Part shown: piece by piece, positions 7,260-16,461 of the stretch
Layout: each line of letters opens with the position of its first letter
How positions within the stretch are numbered: the stretch's first letter is position 1
Assembly: GCF_001808705.1 (NCBI RefSeq)
Contig: NZ_KV794223.1
Coordinates: forward strand, 1-50,084
From: Streptococcus sp. HMSC074B11
Lineage (GTDB): Bacteria > Bacillota > Bacilli > Lactobacillales > Streptococcaceae
Length of the DNA: 50,084 bases
Reading direction: 5' to 3'
Made by a program: the position numbers and the translations under genes
Notes under the pieces: model-generated
What the model saw: only the letters and a program-made list of their open reading frames with translations
The model's database searches: none
Told to the model about the DNA's origin: nothing

Positions 7260-8474
7260 CTACTTGCTACTTCGAAGTTTCTTACGGATTTTATAGGCTA
7301 TATTAAACAAGAAATACAATGAGCTAGTTGGGTAATTAAACTCACCTGCAAATTCCTCGATAGTAGGATTAAACTTAGATTTAAAATTAAATAACCCACC
7401 CTCTAAGTTGTTTTCAATTCCACCCATATTATGAGTCTCTGCCCCGCGTTCAAATGAATGTTGAGCAGTCTCAAACCATGTTGGAATAGCAGGTTGATAG
7501 TGTCTAAATTCTTCATTCATTCCAGCATATAAGTTTTCAGATGTTTTCCCAAATTCGATGGTCAAAGTTCCAGACAATGGAACAACACTATCCCCTCTAT
7601 CAATACAGCTCTTAAGAAAAGCAATTTCTTCTTCTAATCGTTTTCTCTCTTGCTGATTCTCTTTTACTTTGCCTTCTTTCGTTTTATCAGTGAATTTCTG
7701 CGCTATTTTTAGATTTTTTTCTAGTTGCTGCTCAACTTCTTTCAGTCTATTAGGTAAATCTAAATAGCTCAGTGTGATAAAGGAATGATCAGGATAAGTA
7801 GTCAATAACTTCTGATAATAATCTTTTCCTCGTAAACTGATATTCTTACGAGACTCTGTTTTCTTCATTAAAAATGAAAATTCATCTAATAAATCAATTC
7901 CACCGAATTTCACTTCCAATCCTTTATTTCTTGCAGTTCGGATTGCTTGTCGAGTAGACTTGGACAGTTGATCCAGCGAGAAGTTTTCTTTATGAATATT
8001 AGCTTGAAAACGAGGTTGTATGTTTTCTGCCATATCCTTTGTCAATCCTGTCCAATGAACTTTATTTTTTTGCAATTCCTCAACAATTTCAAAAGTTTTA
8101 GAATTTTGAATAGTTTTTTGGTCGATCAGACTTCGACTGATAAAAAGGCTTGGATCAAATTTAACCATTATTGCATTGCTTTTTTTAGCAATTTTTTTCA
8201 ATGTTAAAATCACAAATTTCAGAAGTTCTTTATCTTCATAATTAATAACTGGGCCTCTTGGAATATAGAACATGGAAAATCCTAATGGAAGAGGCTGAAT
8301 TAAGATGTTCGCTACTCCAACTAGTTGATTCTCTTTATAAAATCCAACTCTCTCATTCCCCCAAGTATCCTTTATCTTGGCCCAATCACTACTCTGCAAT
8401 AAATTCCCCTGAGGATGATTTTCTAAAAATAAATCCCATTCTTGAACATCAACATTCATTTTATAAGTAAACAT
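7260..8474 (-). CDS. FemX/MurM-type peptidoglycan-bridge aminoacyltransferase
   Basis: 404 aa, the length of streptococcal MurM/MurN. These cytoplasmic enzymes transfer an amino acid (Ser, Ala or Gly) from aminoacyl-tRNA to the lysine side chain of lipid II, forming branched peptides. Two GNAT-like subdomains are recognisable (LQSSDWAKIKDTWGNE near residue 27; the C-terminal NPTIEEFAGEFNYP), interrupted by a coiled-coil hairpin at about 240-293, rich in K/E, which is the family's tRNA-interacting arm. It stands alone: terminators lie on both sides (after pcsB and after itself) and no partner Fem gene is next to it. The ribosome binding site before the ATG is weak. Pneumococcus has its murM-murN pair elsewhere, so this looks like an additional member. 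The amino acid added cannot be deduced. Confidence 0.85.
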   Translation of the reverse strand: MFTYKMNVDVQEWDLFLENHPQGNLLQSSDWAKIKDTWGNERVGFYKENQLVGVANILIQPLPLGFSMFYIPRGPVINYEDKELLKFVILTLKKIAKKSNAIMVKFDPSLFISRSLIDQKTIQNSKTFEIVEELQKNKVHWTGLTKDMAENIQPRFQANIHKENFSLDQLSKSTRQAIRTARNKGLEVKFGGIDLLDEFSFLMKKTESRKNISLRGKDYYQKLLTTYPDHSFITLSYLDLPNRLKEVEQQLEKNLKIAQKFTDKTKEGKVKENQQERKRLEEEIAFLKSCIDRGDSVVPLSGTLTIEFGKTSENLYAGMNEEFRHYQPAIPTWFETAQHSFERGAETHNMGGIENNLEGGLFNFKSKFNPTIEEFAGEFNYPTSSLYFLFNIAYKIRKKLRSSK

Positions 8475-8613
8475 AATTCTAGTACCAACTCTCTTAAAAA
8501 CATATTATTTCGTTAGATAAACATACTTATCCTAGCTACATATCCGATAATTTTCATCCCATCTTTAATTCCATAATGACAAAAACATTCTGATGAAAAT
8601 TTTTTATTAATAC

Positions 8614-8647
8614 TATACAAAGGGTGAGATTCATAAAACCTCACCCT
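8614..8647 (-). terminator. Terminator of pcsB
   Basis: On the minus strand AGGGTGAG (8640-8647) pairs with CTCACCCT (8621-8628) over an 11-nt loop, followed by TTTGTAT. It begins 22 nt after the pcsB stop. Confidence 0.75.
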
Positions 8648-8669
8648 AAATTTAGTAATAATTAATATG

Positions 8670-9887
8670 TTAGTTTGGATAAATGTATCTTACTGTACCA
8701 CGTGATGCTGTAGGATTAAACCATCCACGATAATTTCCGATTGGTTGAGTTCCACTACCATCATAGTTACATTCAGAAACTTGAATACGAGTTGATGATT
8801 CAACTGCTGTAACAACTGCTACATGTCCGTATCCTCCATCATCCCATGAAGCAATTGCTCCAACTTGTGGTGTAGAACCTGTACGGAAACCTGCAGCCGC
8901 TGCACTTGCAGCCCATTGACCACCATTTCCCCAGTAATCGCCAGCCCATGGTGCTAAAGTTTTTGCTCCCCATGTACATTGACCTACTGGATAACTTGAA
9001 GCGTTTGTACTATATGTAGGACGTTGGCTTACAGGAGTTGGTGCAGGTGTGTAACTTGAGTCATCATCTGATGATGAAGATGATGAAGAACTTGAAGTTG
9101 CTTGTACTTGTGCAGCAAAGGTTGTATTTGCTGAAGCAGCAACTGTTTGTTGTTGACTTGCTTGTTTAGCTTTATAAGCTGCTTCTGCCTCCGCTGCTGC
9201 TTTGGCTTCTGCCTCCGCTGCTGCTTTTTTCTCCAACAAGCTAGCTTTTTCATTTTCTGCTGTAGCTTTTTCAGCTGCAAGATTTAACTCAGCTACTTTC
9301 AATTCTGCTTGTTTTGTTGTCAAAGCTTGAGCATCGTCAGCAAGCGTTTGTTGGTTAGCAATGACTGTATTGATTGCTTCGTTGTTTGCAACTTGTTTTT
9401 CAGAAATAGCTTTCTTATCTTCTTTTTGTTGCTGCAACATTTTATTGTTTGCTGATACGATTTCACTCATAGCTGCTACACGAGAAATAGCTTCTGTAAT
9501 TGAGTCAGAGTTAATAATCGTATTGATATAACTTGTAGCAGTTCCGTTCGTTTGTGCACTACGAGCTTGGTTTTCAAGTGATTCATTACGTGCTACGATA
9601 TTTTTTGAAAGCTCTGCGATTTCACCTTCAAGTTTTTTAGATTCTTCTTGAAGTTTTTCGTTTTCAGATTGTAATTTTTCTTGCTCTGATTGAATAGCTG
9701 AAACTTTAGTTTGAATTTCGTCTACTTGTTTTTGAGCTTCTTTCTGTTGAGCTGTCAAGTTACTAATTTTACTATCTTGAGCAGCAATCTTTTCATCTGT
9801 TGTATTTGCTTTAACACTTGAAAGAACAGCTCCTTGTGAGACCAATACTGTACTTAACAAAAGTGATGCTAGGATTTTTTTCTTCAT
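8670..9887 (-). CDS. pcsB: PcsB, secreted CHAP-domain peptidoglycan hydrolase for cell division
   Basis: 405 aa. A Sec signal peptide (about 1-27, [16 protein letters not shown]) is followed by a long coiled coil (about 30-245) through which PcsB is held by the FtsEX complex at the septum, an Ala-rich segment, a Ser/Asp-rich linker with eight serines in a row, and a C-terminal CHAP domain (from about 299) that cleaves peptidoglycan at daughter-cell separation. Predicted catalytic residues are Cys304 (VGQCTWGA) and His355 (GYGHVAVV). It is slightly longer than the 392-residue pneumococcal protein, mostly in the linker. It is expressed alone from a promoter with a WalR box, consistent with the known control of pcsB by the WalRK system. 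Confidence 0.95.
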   Translation of the reverse strand: MKKKILASLLLSTVLVSQGAVLSSVKANTTDEKIAAQDSKISNLTAQQKEAQKQVDEIQTKVSAIQSEQEKLQSENEKLQEESKKLEGEIAELSKNIVARNESLENQARSAQTNGTATSYINTIINSDSITEAISRVAAMSEIVSANNKMLQQQKEDKKAISEKQVANNEAINTVIANQQTLADDAQALTTKQAELKVAELNLAAEKATAENEKASLLEKKAAAEAEAKAAAEAEAAYKAKQASQQQTVAASANTTFAAQVQATSSSSSSSSSDDDSSYTPAPTPVSQRPTYSTNASSYPVGQCTWGAKTLAPWAGDYWGNGGQWAASAAAAGFRTGSTPQVGAIASWDDGGYGHVAVVTAVESSTRIQVSECNYDGSGTQPIGNYRGWFNPTASRGTVRYIYPN

Positions 9888-9920
9888 AAGTGTGAATACT
9901 CCTTCTTTTACGACAATACT

Positions 9921-9964
9921 AGTATATCAAAAAAAGGCCTAATAAATATTACGCCTTTATTACA
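9921..9964 (-). promoter_or_regulatory. pcsB promoter with WalR (VicR) binding site
   Basis: On the minus strand TGTAAT-AAAGG-CGTAAT (9948-9964) matches the WalR direct repeat TGTWAH-N5-TGTWAH at all but one position. A TATACT -10 box follows at 9921-9926; the -35 position is poor, as expected for an activator-dependent promoter. Confidence 0.75.
9929..9958 (-). terminator. Terminator after mreD, overlapping the WalR box
   Basis: On the minus strand AAAGGC (9953-9958) pairs with GCCTTT (9933-9938), followed by further T residues (9929-9932). The left arm is inside the WalR site of pcsB. Confidence 0.65.
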
Positions 9965-9978
9965 GTTTTGTTTCTTTC

Positions 9979-10473
9979 TTATAGATATATTTTTTCAAAA
10001 ATAAACTGAAAAATTAACATCCATAGACAGTTTAATATCATTGATGGAACTAGACCATAAACGATAAAAACTGTTATACTTTCAGCAGTTAAGCCAATCA
10101 TTTGCGCTAGAAGAAAACTGCCAAATTCAAAAGAGAAAGTCATCATTAAAATAGCTAATAGTCTAGTCCATCTATTTGATAAAATGAGCGCATTATTTTT
10201 ATAAACGATTGCACCAATAATAACGAAAAGAAGACTGGCAATCCCTACTAAATGGAAAAAATAAATATCGTATATAAGACCAATAAATAAACAATAAACT
10301 AAAAATAGATACTCCGATACTTCAATAGTTTCAAACAACAAGAAGATGAAGATAAAGTGGCTCACAATTTGAAAATGTGGAAAAAAACTATTTACAAATT
10401 GCCCTAAATGACTGTCTATTAAGACAACTATAGGCAAGAGTAAAAACATCCCTATCTGCTTCAACAGTCTCAT
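9979..10473 (-). CDS. mreD: MreD, elongasome membrane protein
   Basis: 164 aa integral membrane protein with about five hydrophobic segments, typical for MreD, part of the peripheral cell-wall synthesis machine with MreC, RodZ, RodA and PBP2b. Its start overlaps the end of mreC by 4 nt. In ovococci mreC and mreD are kept although there is no mreB; none is present here. Followed by a terminator before pcsB. Confidence 0.9.
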   Translation of the reverse strand: MRLLKQIGMFLLLPIVVLIDSHLGQFVNSFFPHFQIVSHFIFIFLLFETIEVSEYLFLVYCLFIGLIYDIYFFHLVGIASLLFVIIGAIVYKNNALILSNRWTRLLAILMMTFSFEFGSFLLAQMIGLTAESITVFIVYGLVPSMILNCLWMLIFQFIFEKIYL

Positions 10474-11291
10474 GATGGATTCCCCACTAATTCTACGACT
10501 TTTAGGTTCATTGGATCAGCATTGAGTTTGACCATAACTTCTCTTGTTAGATAATCACTACTATGGGTAACTGATACAACCTCTCCTACGGGAATATCTG
10601 TTGTTTTAAAGTTACCCAGACCTCCTGTTACTACCTTGTCTCCTTGACTGATATCACTACTACTATTTAACTGGCTTATTTTAAGCAAGTCTTTTTCTTT
10701 GTCGTACCCAATGATAATGCCATATATACTAGTAGAACCGTGTTGGATTTTAACGGATATTTTCTCCGTATTTTCCGCGTTGGTCAATAAGTTGACCACA
10801 GTAGAGTTATCTTCAACCTTTCCCACGCTTCCAATCAGTCCCCCACCAGCTATAACAAGCATATTGCTTGTCACGCCTTGTTGAGAACCTGCATCAATTG
10901 TCAACTCTTGTTTCCAGGTTGCAGGAGTTCTCATGATGACGTCAGAAGCAATTAACTTGGTTGCATTCAATTTTGATTTCATATCCAATAACTGACGTAG
11001 TTGCTCATTTTCTTCCTTCAGACTGTCTGCTTCATTCATTTCCTTCTTCATCTGATAGAGTTCTTTTTTGAGAGTTTCATTCTCGTTATAGGTTCTGGTC
11101 AAACGACCTAAATCAGATTTTACGGAAGAAAGCCATTGAAAAGGCTTTTGCACTATTCTATCGACTAATGAAATTCCATCTCCAGCTTTTGTTACAACTG
11201 CACTTGATTGTGTTGTCACTAAAAAAACAGAAACTACTAGTATAACGACAAATAGAACAATGATATATTTTGATTTTTTAAAACTATTCAT
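10470..11291 (-). CDS. mreC: MreC, elongasome scaffold protein
   Basis: 273 aa bitopic membrane protein. One N-terminal transmembrane segment (about 8-27) is followed by a coiled coil (about 65-105, rich in K/E/L) and an extracellular beta-domain region with the conserved TPATWKQELTIDAGSQQGV segment and GGLIGSV. MreC dimers organise peripheral peptidoglycan synthesis outside the membrane. It is 31 nt after ecfT and coupled to mreD by overlap, so it may be transcribed with the ecf genes as well as from its own promoter. Confidence 0.95.
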   Translation of the reverse strand: MNSFKKSKYIIVLFVVILVVSVFLVTTQSSAVVTKAGDGISLVDRIVQKPFQWLSSVKSDLGRLTRTYNENETLKKELYQMKKEMNEADSLKEENEQLRQLLDMKSKLNATKLIASDVIMRTPATWKQELTIDAGSQQGVTSNMLVIAGGGLIGSVGKVEDNSTVVNLLTNAENTEKISVKIQHGSTSIYGIIIGYDKEKDLLKISQLNSSSDISQGDKVVTGGLGNFKTTDIPVGEVVSVTHSSDYLTREVMVKLNADPMNLKVVELVGNPS

Positions 11292-11322
11292 ACCTCTACC
11301 CTATCTCATTCTATACTTCACT

Positions 11323-12117
11323 TTAGGATTTCAACAAAAATAGAATCAAACCCAACACACATACAAGAAGTAAGGCCACACTATCTTTATTCATCCAATT
11401 CAACTGCCGGTACTGACTGCGTCCGTTCCCGCCTTGATATCCTCTAGCCTCCATGGCTGTAGCAAGAGAATCCGCTCGTTTCAAACTCGTAGCGAATAAA
11501 GGAATCAAAATAGGAATCATAGCCTTAACTTTTTGGATTACATTTCCTTCTCCAAAATCAACACCACGCGCCTTTTGAGCGTTCATAATTCGAATCGTAT
11601 CATCCATCAAGGTTGGTACAAATCGCAAACTCATAGACAACATGAGCCCAATCTCATGAACTGGAACTTTAAATCTTTTTAAAGGTCCAAGCAAGGATTC
11701 AACTGCTGTTGCCAAACTTAGTGGCATAGTCGTCAAGGTAAGCAAGGTTGAGAAAAAGATAATCAACACAAAGCGGCAAAAAATGATTCCAGCCTGCTCA
11801 ATACCATAGCTTGTGATTTTTATAAATCCCATCTCGAACAAGACGTGACCACCAGAGATAAAGAACAGTTGAAAAAGGGTTGTAAAAGCAATCAGAAAAA
11901 ACATGGACCGCAAACCTTTTATGAAAAAGGATAAGGGAACTTCTGATAAAACGACAAATATGCCTGTTGCAATGAAGAGTATGAGATTTGTAATTGGATT
12001 ATTGGCCCAAAAAGCGATGATGATCAATAAAATCATTGCTACTAACTTACTACGAGGATCTAGACGATGAATAATCGAATTTCCTGGTATGTATCGACCT
12101 AAAATCATATTATCCAT
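11323..12117 (-). CDS. ecfT: EcfT, transmembrane subunit of the energy-coupling factor transporter module
   Basis: 264 aa with about five to six membrane helices (CbiQ family). The cytoplasmic coupling motifs AQKARG (from about residue 172) and [10 protein letters not shown], each with an A-x-x-A-R-G core, contact the two ATPases. It couples ATP hydrolysis to exchangeable S-components that bring in vitamins such as riboflavin, folate or biotin; no S-component gene is in the window, so this is a shared group II module. The start overlaps ecfA2 by 8 nt. Confidence 0.95.
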   Translation of the reverse strand: MDNMILGRYIPGNSIIHRLDPRSKLVAMILLIIIAFWANNPITNLILFIATGIFVVLSEVPLSFFIKGLRSMFFLIAFTTLFQLFFISGGHVLFEMGFIKITSYGIEQAGIIFCRFVLIIFFSTLLTLTTMPLSLATAVESLLGPLKRFKVPVHEIGLMLSMSLRFVPTLMDDTIRIMNAQKARGVDFGEGNVIQKVKAMIPILIPLFATSLKRADSLATAMEARGYQGGNGRSQYRQLNWMNKDSVALLLVCVLGLILFLLKS

Positions 12118-12949
12118 TGATAAACTCCTTAAACTCCTCTATCGTTATCGGCAATTGTTCGAAAGAAATTCCTCTGTCAACTAGCCTTTGAGCAAATCGT
12201 GTGATTTTAGGAACACCCAATTGGATTTTTTCCATAAATTCGACATTTTGAAAGACCAGACTTGGTTTCCCACCCTTAACTAGTTTCCCTTTTTCCATCA
12301 CATAAACTTGGTCAGCAAATTCGGCCACATCATCCATAAGGTGAGTTACTAAAACAATTGTTATGCCATCTTGATGAAGCTTTTTAAACAAGGTCATCAA
12401 CTCTTTTCGACCAATTGGGTCCAAACCAGCTGTTGGCTCATCTAAGACCAAAATTCTTGGCTCCATTGCCAAAATTCCAGCAATAGCAACCCGTCTCATT
12501 TGTCCACCTGAGAGTTCAAATGGACTTCGTTCAAAGAGTGATTCATCGATTCCTACTAAAGCTAGTTTTTCACGCGCAATAGCTTCTGCCTCTTCTACAG
12601 AAACTCCAAAATTTTGAGGGCCAAAAGCCACATCTTTTAGGACAGTTTCCTCAAAAATTTGATTCTCTGCAAACTGAAACACCAACCCAACTTGTTTACG
12701 AATTTGACGAATTTGCTTATTAACAGATGTTGATGTAATCAATGTATCAAAGACACGAACACTTCCCTCTGTGGGAACTAGCAAACCATTTAAAAGCTGC
12801 AAAATTGTGGATTTCCCACTTCCTGTATGCCCAATAATAGCAGTATAGGAACCATCTTCTATGGTCAAACTGACATCTGACAAGGCAGCTGAGGCAAAGG
12901 GCGTTCCTTCCTGATAAGTATAACTAACATTGTCTAGAATAATTCCCAT
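12110..12949 (-). CDS. ecfA2: EcfA2, energy-coupling factor ATPase
   Basis: 279 aa ABC ATPase. Walker A is GHTGSGKST (near 39-47), the Q-loop lies at [11 protein letters not shown], the signature is LSGGQMRRV, Walker B is [13 protein letters not shown] and the H-loop is [10 protein letters not shown]. It forms a heterodimer with EcfA1 on EcfT. It overlaps ecfA1 by 16 nt and ecfT by 8 nt, so the three genes are tightly coupled. Assigned EcfA2 from position and its standard DEPTAGLDP motif. Confidence 0.94.
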   Translation of the reverse strand: MGIILDNVSYTYQEGTPFASAALSDVSLTIEDGSYTAIIGHTGSGKSTILQLLNGLLVPTEGSVRVFDTLITSTSVNKQIRQIRKQVGLVFQFAENQIFEETVLKDVAFGPQNFGVSVEEAEAIAREKLALVGIDESLFERSPFELSGGQMRRVAIAGILAMEPRILVLDEPTAGLDPIGRKELMTLFKKLHQDGITIVLVTHLMDDVAEFADQVYVMEKGKLVKGGKPSLVFQNVEFMEKIQLGVPKITRFAQRLVDRGISFEQLPITIEEFKEFING

Positions 12950-13761
12950 AAAGCCTCCTCGAGCTCCTCCTCGGTCAGGTAGTGCTCTGGTAATTTTAAG
13001 CCATTATCACGCAGTGATTGTTTTAATTGGTTGACAAAGGGTTGATCTAAGCCAATTTGATCTAAATCTGATCTAGAAAATAACTCTCTAGGAGTGCTAG
13101 TTGACTCGATTTCTCCTTTTTTCATCACCAAAACTCGATCACTCATGGCCACCTCGTCCAAATCATGTGTAATGGAGATGACTGTCATCTGATGGTCTTT
13201 GCGAATCTTCTGGACTATCTTAATCAACTCTAATCGTCCCTCAGGGTCCAACATACTTGTAGCCTCATCCAAGATTAAAATATCTGGACGCAGAGCAACA
13301 ACACCTGCAATAGCTACCCTCTGTTTCTGACCTCCTGACAAGCGAGCTGGTTCCTTTTTAGCAAATTCAGCCATCCCAACTAATGATAAAGCTTCAGAAA
13401 CGCGTTTCTTCATTTCTTCAAGTGGGATTCCTTGATTTTCCAGTCCAAAAGCAACGTCGTCTTCAACAGTTGCTCCTACGAATTGGTTATCAGGATTTTG
13501 AAAGACCATACCAATCTTACGTCTTTTTTCCCAGACATTTTCTGGAGTTAGGCAATCACCGTCTATCCAAATTTCTCCAGATTCGGCCTCGAGCAAACCA
13601 TCAATCAATCGAACTGTCGTTGATTTTCCACTACCATTATGACCAACGATTGACAACCATTCTCCACGTTTCACGTGAAACGTAATGTTATGAACATCAT
13701 AATGTTCTTGATCTGTCTGATATCGAAAAGACAGGTCTTTTATCTCAATAATCGATTCCAT
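12934..13761 (-). CDS. ecfA1: EcfA1, energy-coupling factor ATPase
   Basis: 275 aa ABC ATPase with Walker [10 protein letters not shown], signature LSGGQKQRV, and the EcfA1-type Walker [15 protein letters not shown]-loop SITHDLDEV. Partner of EcfA2 in the vitamin-uptake ECF module. It starts 2 nt after the pgsA stop, so it belongs to the rodZ-pgsA-ecf run. A palindromic parS-like site (13667-13682) is embedded in its codons for residues near the Walker A region without disturbing the frame. Confidence 0.94.
   Translation of the reverse strand: MESIIEIKDLSFRYQTDQEHYDVHNITFHVKRGEWLSIVGHNGSGKSTTVRLIDGLLEAESGEIWIDGDCLTPENVWEKRRKIGMVFQNPDNQFVGATVEDDVAFGLENQGIPLEEMKKRVSEALSLVGMAEFAKKEPARLSGGQKQRVAIAGVVALRPDILILDEATSMLDPEGRLELIKIVQKIRKDHQMTVISITHDLDEVAMSDRVLVMKKGEIESTSTPRELFSRSDLDQIGLDQPFVNQLKQSLRDNGLKLPEHYLTEEELEEALWELF
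13667..13682. other. parS-like centromere site inside ecfA1
   Basis: CGTTTCACGTGAAACG is a perfect 16-bp palindrome with the ParB-binding core GTTTCACGTGAAAC. It lies about 22 kb left of dnaA. ParB is encoded in the window. Confidence 0.85.
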
Positions 13762-13763
13762 AT

Positions 13764-14303
13764 CTAACGAAAGGTTCCTTTAAACAAATATGCGCTTCCC
13801 TTGAAATAATCATAACCAGAATAAACTGTGAAGAACAAGGCAATATAAAGAGTTATCTGACCAAGCACATTCCAGTGAAGTAGCAAGAATATTATCGCAA
13901 ACATCTGACTAAATGTCTTGATTTTTCCAGGCATAGCAGCAGCTAGAACGGTACCCCCTGTTTCAACTAAGAGCAAGCGCAAACCAGTGACTGCAAGTTC
14001 ACGGCAAATAATAACTGCTACCACCCAAGCTGGTGCCATCTTTAGACCGACCAACATGATAAAGGCTGACATGACCAATAATTTATCAGCCATTGGATCT
14101 GCAAACTTTCCGAAATTACTAACCACTTGCCATTTTCTAGCTAAATAACCATCTAGATAATCAGTGATACTGGCAATAGCAAAAATAACTGCTGCTATTT
14201 TATGTAACACTGGAGATGGTCCAACTGATAGAAGGAGAATAAAAATCGGAATAAATAAAATTCTACCAAGCGTAAGCATATTAGGAATATTTTCTTTTTT
14301 CAT
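13764..14303 (-). CDS. pgsA: CDP-diacylglycerol-glycerol-3-phosphate 3-phosphatidyltransferase
   Basis: 179 aa membrane enzyme making phosphatidylglycerol phosphate, the first committed step to phosphatidylglycerol and cardiolipin. The CDP-alcohol phosphotransferase signature is complete: DYLDGYLAR, then G and two D residues in FGKFADPMAD (about 48-70). Four or more hydrophobic helices span the length. It follows rodZ by 12 nt and precedes ecfA1 by 2 nt on the same strand. Confidence 0.95.
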   Translation of the reverse strand: MKKENIPNMLTLGRILFIPIFILLLSVGPSPVLHKIAAVIFAIASITDYLDGYLARKWQVVSNFGKFADPMADKLLVMSAFIMLVGLKMAPAWVVAVIICRELAVTGLRLLLVETGGTVLAAAMPGKIKTFSQMFAIIFLLLHWNVLGQITLYIALFFTVYSGYDYFKGSAYLFKGTFR

Positions 14304-14315
14304 GTTATCCTTTCT

Positions 14316-15140
14316 TTAGTTTGAACTTAATGTTAGAGTAATCCAACCAGTTTGACCAGTTAATTTTGAAGTGTCAATTTCCTTATTATCAATTTTCACT
14401 GACACTCCTTTAACAACACCCAATGTTATGGTTACTGGAGATCCTTTAGAAATGGTTGTTTTAGCTGTTTTATTATTAGGTTCAAGAGTTACTCCTCCTG
14501 CTAAATCAGTATCCGAAACACTAATCCAGCTTGTTGCATCTGTAACAGATAATTGAAGCTCCGCAGAATCTTTAGATGTCTTATATTCCACTGATAAAGC
14601 ATCTCCCTGACCTGAAACAGTCAAAGTAGTTGCCTCGCTCGAACTTGATGAACTAGTAGCTTGACTACTACTTGATGCTACACTACTAGAGCTACTTGTT
14701 GAACTCACAACACTATAAGTTGCTGCAGAAGACGCAGTTGGTTGGGTTTGAATATAATTCCACACATAGTAGGTTACAAAAATTAAAATTGATAAAGAAA
14801 AAAGAACAAAGTAAAATAGCGGGAGAAATGAATTTTTCTTTCGATTAGACCGTCTACGTCCTGAAAGTTCAATCTCATCTACATCAACTTCTTCATAAGT
14901 AATCATACTTCCCGAATCATAGGCATCTAGAACGATATTTTCATCTAATTCAACAGCCCAAGCATACTTTCTCAAAAATGAACGAGCATAAAAAGTACTC
15001 GGTAGTTTATCAAAATCATCTGACTCCATTGCCTCCAACAAATCCAGCTGAATATCTGTCTTTCTGTGCAATTCTTCTAAGCTCAGTCCTTGGTTAATTC
15101 TTGCAAGACGTAAGACCTCACCAATTGTTTTTTTTCTCAT
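14316..15140 (-). CDS. rodZ: RodZ-like membrane protein with N-terminal helix-turn-helix
   Basis: 274 aa from MRKKTIGEVLRLAR. An N-terminal Xre-type HTH (about 1-70) faces the cytoplasm, a basic stretch (GRRRSNRKK) precedes one membrane span (about 103-127), a Ser-rich linker (about 135-170) follows, and the extracellular C-terminus is a DUF4115 beta-domain. RodZ links to the elongasome; here it is encoded near mreC-mreD. The longer start at 15149 is rejected because that ATG directly abuts the GAAGGA ribosome binding site, which is well spaced (9 nt) for the ATG at 15140. Confidence 0.9.
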   Translation of the reverse strand: MRKKTIGEVLRLARINQGLSLEELHRKTDIQLDLLEAMESDDFDKLPSTFYARSFLRKYAWAVELDENIVLDAYDSGSMITYEEVDVDEIELSGRRRSNRKKNSFLPLFYFVLFSLSILIFVTYYVWNYIQTQPTASSAATYSVVSSTSSSSSVASSSSQATSSSSSSEATTLTVSGQGDALSVEYKTSKDSAELQLSVTDATSWISVSDTDLAGGVTLEPNNKTAKTTISKGSPVTITLGVVKGVSVKIDNKEIDTSKLTGQTGWITLTLSSN

Positions 15141-15177
15141 ACTTAACATTCCTTCTTTCTAGTGTATTTTCTAGCGA

Positions 15178-16461
15178 TTATATCGGGAAAATTGTACAAT
15201 CAACCATATCGCTATTATCTATCAAATCATGTCCTGCTTCTAGAACATCTTCTAAAGTAATTTCCTGCAAAAGTTTAGGAAGGTCAAACAGGGTCGAGCC
15301 TGTCTCAGTTGGGTGATACTGAGTGGCAATGTATTCTAGGGAATCCATACTATGAAGAAATTCTCCATACATCTCAGTTTTTACAATATCCAAGTGATCC
15401 TCAGTTACATCTTCATCTTTCATAAAATTGCGAATAGCTTTACGAAATTGATGAGAAAGTGCCACAGGTTCCTTTGTATCCATTGTTAATATCACAAAAT
15501 GGAAACGAGGATCAACTTCAATTTCTAAAGACAGGGAAACATCCAGTTTACCTGTCTCATATAATTTTTGAAATCTTTGTGAAGTCCAACCAAACATCAT
15601 TGTAAACAACAATTTCAATAAAAGATGATAACGATATTGATCTCGATTTCCGATTTCTTTATTTCCTCTAATACCAATCGCTAATTTTGGAGAAGCCACG
15701 TCCATCCGTATACTTTCAGTAGTCTTTACAGGATGTAAAGGTATTTGTTCTCTTTTAAACTCATGTTTTTTCTCTTGAAGATAAGATTTCTTAGTAAAAT
15801 AATCTTCAAGCAGTTCAAAATCAAAATTCCCCACTAAAAAGATATTACTATTGACAGGTCTGTAAAACTCTTTAAAGTTCTCTTTCAAATCCTCCAGGCA
15901 AATTGCATCAATGGAGTTTTCACTGCCAACAATATCTGAAGCTAATGGACTTTCTGGATAGAGATTTGCGAGAGTATTGAAAAATAGACAAGAATCTGGA
16001 TCATCCTGATACATTTCTCTTTCCTGCTGAATGATGTCCTTTTCGCGCTCCACTGATTCTTCAGTCATATTGAAAGTAGTGACAAGTTCTTCAAGCAAAT
16101 CTAAGCACTCTAGAACATTTTCAGAAGTCGAGAAAAGATAGCTAGTATTTGTAAAGCTCGTAAAGGCATTACTTTCAGCACCTAGCTCTGTAAAAGCTGC
16201 CATAACATCTCCAGAATCTTCTCTTTCAAAAAGTTTATGTTCTAAGAAATGAGCGATCCCTTGAGGATATTGTTGCAAGCCCTTATCATCTACTGTAAAC
16301 CTTGTGTCAACAGAACCGACTTGGACACTCACAACTCCATAAACCTCGTTAAAATCCTTTTTAGGTAGTAAAGTAACTGTCAAACCATTTTCTAATCTAG
16401 TTTGATACAAAGTTTCTTTTACAGCAGGATAATATTTCTTTTGAAAAGTAGGTCTGATCAT
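15178..16461 (-). CDS. M16 family metallopeptidase-like protein, YmfH (YfmH) type
   Basis: 427 aa. The inverted zinc-binding motif HFLEH (H71, E74, H75) of M16 peptidases is intact, with a downstream glutamate region EREKDIIQQEREMY near 145-158 supplying the third ligand. The C-terminal half is the second M16 lobe. It overlaps the adjacent YmfF-type gene by 4 nt; such pairs make a heterodimer in which this is the catalytic subunit. In Bacillus subtilis the pair (YmfF/YmfH) is linked to maturation of EF-P modification; the substrate in streptococci is not known. Gene names in databases vary (ymfH, yfmH, albF-like). Confidence 0.88.
   Translation of the reverse strand: MIRPTFQKKYYPAVKETLYQTRLENGLTVTLLPKKDFNEVYGVVSVQVGSVDTRFTVDDKGLQQYPQGIAHFLEHKLFEREDSGDVMAAFTELGAESNAFTSFTNTSYLFSTSENVLECLDLLEELVTTFNMTEESVEREKDIIQQEREMYQDDPDSCLFFNTLANLYPESPLASDIVGSENSIDAICLEDLKENFKEFYRPVNSNIFLVGNFDFELLEDYFTKKSYLQEKKHEFKREQIPLHPVKTTESIRMDVASPKLAIGIRGNKEIGNRDQYRYHLLLKLLFTMMFGWTSQRFQKLYETGKLDVSLSLEIEVDPRFHFVILTMDTKEPVALSHQFRKAIRNFMKDEDVTEDHLDIVKTEMYGEFLHSMDSLEYIATQYHPTETGSTLFDLPKLLQEITLEDVLEAGHDLIDNSDMVDCTIFPI

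Noticed and set aside
9029..9280. 83-codon Gln/Lys-rich frame inside pcsB
   Set aside because: Frame-shifted reading of the Ala/Glu coiled coil of pcsB.
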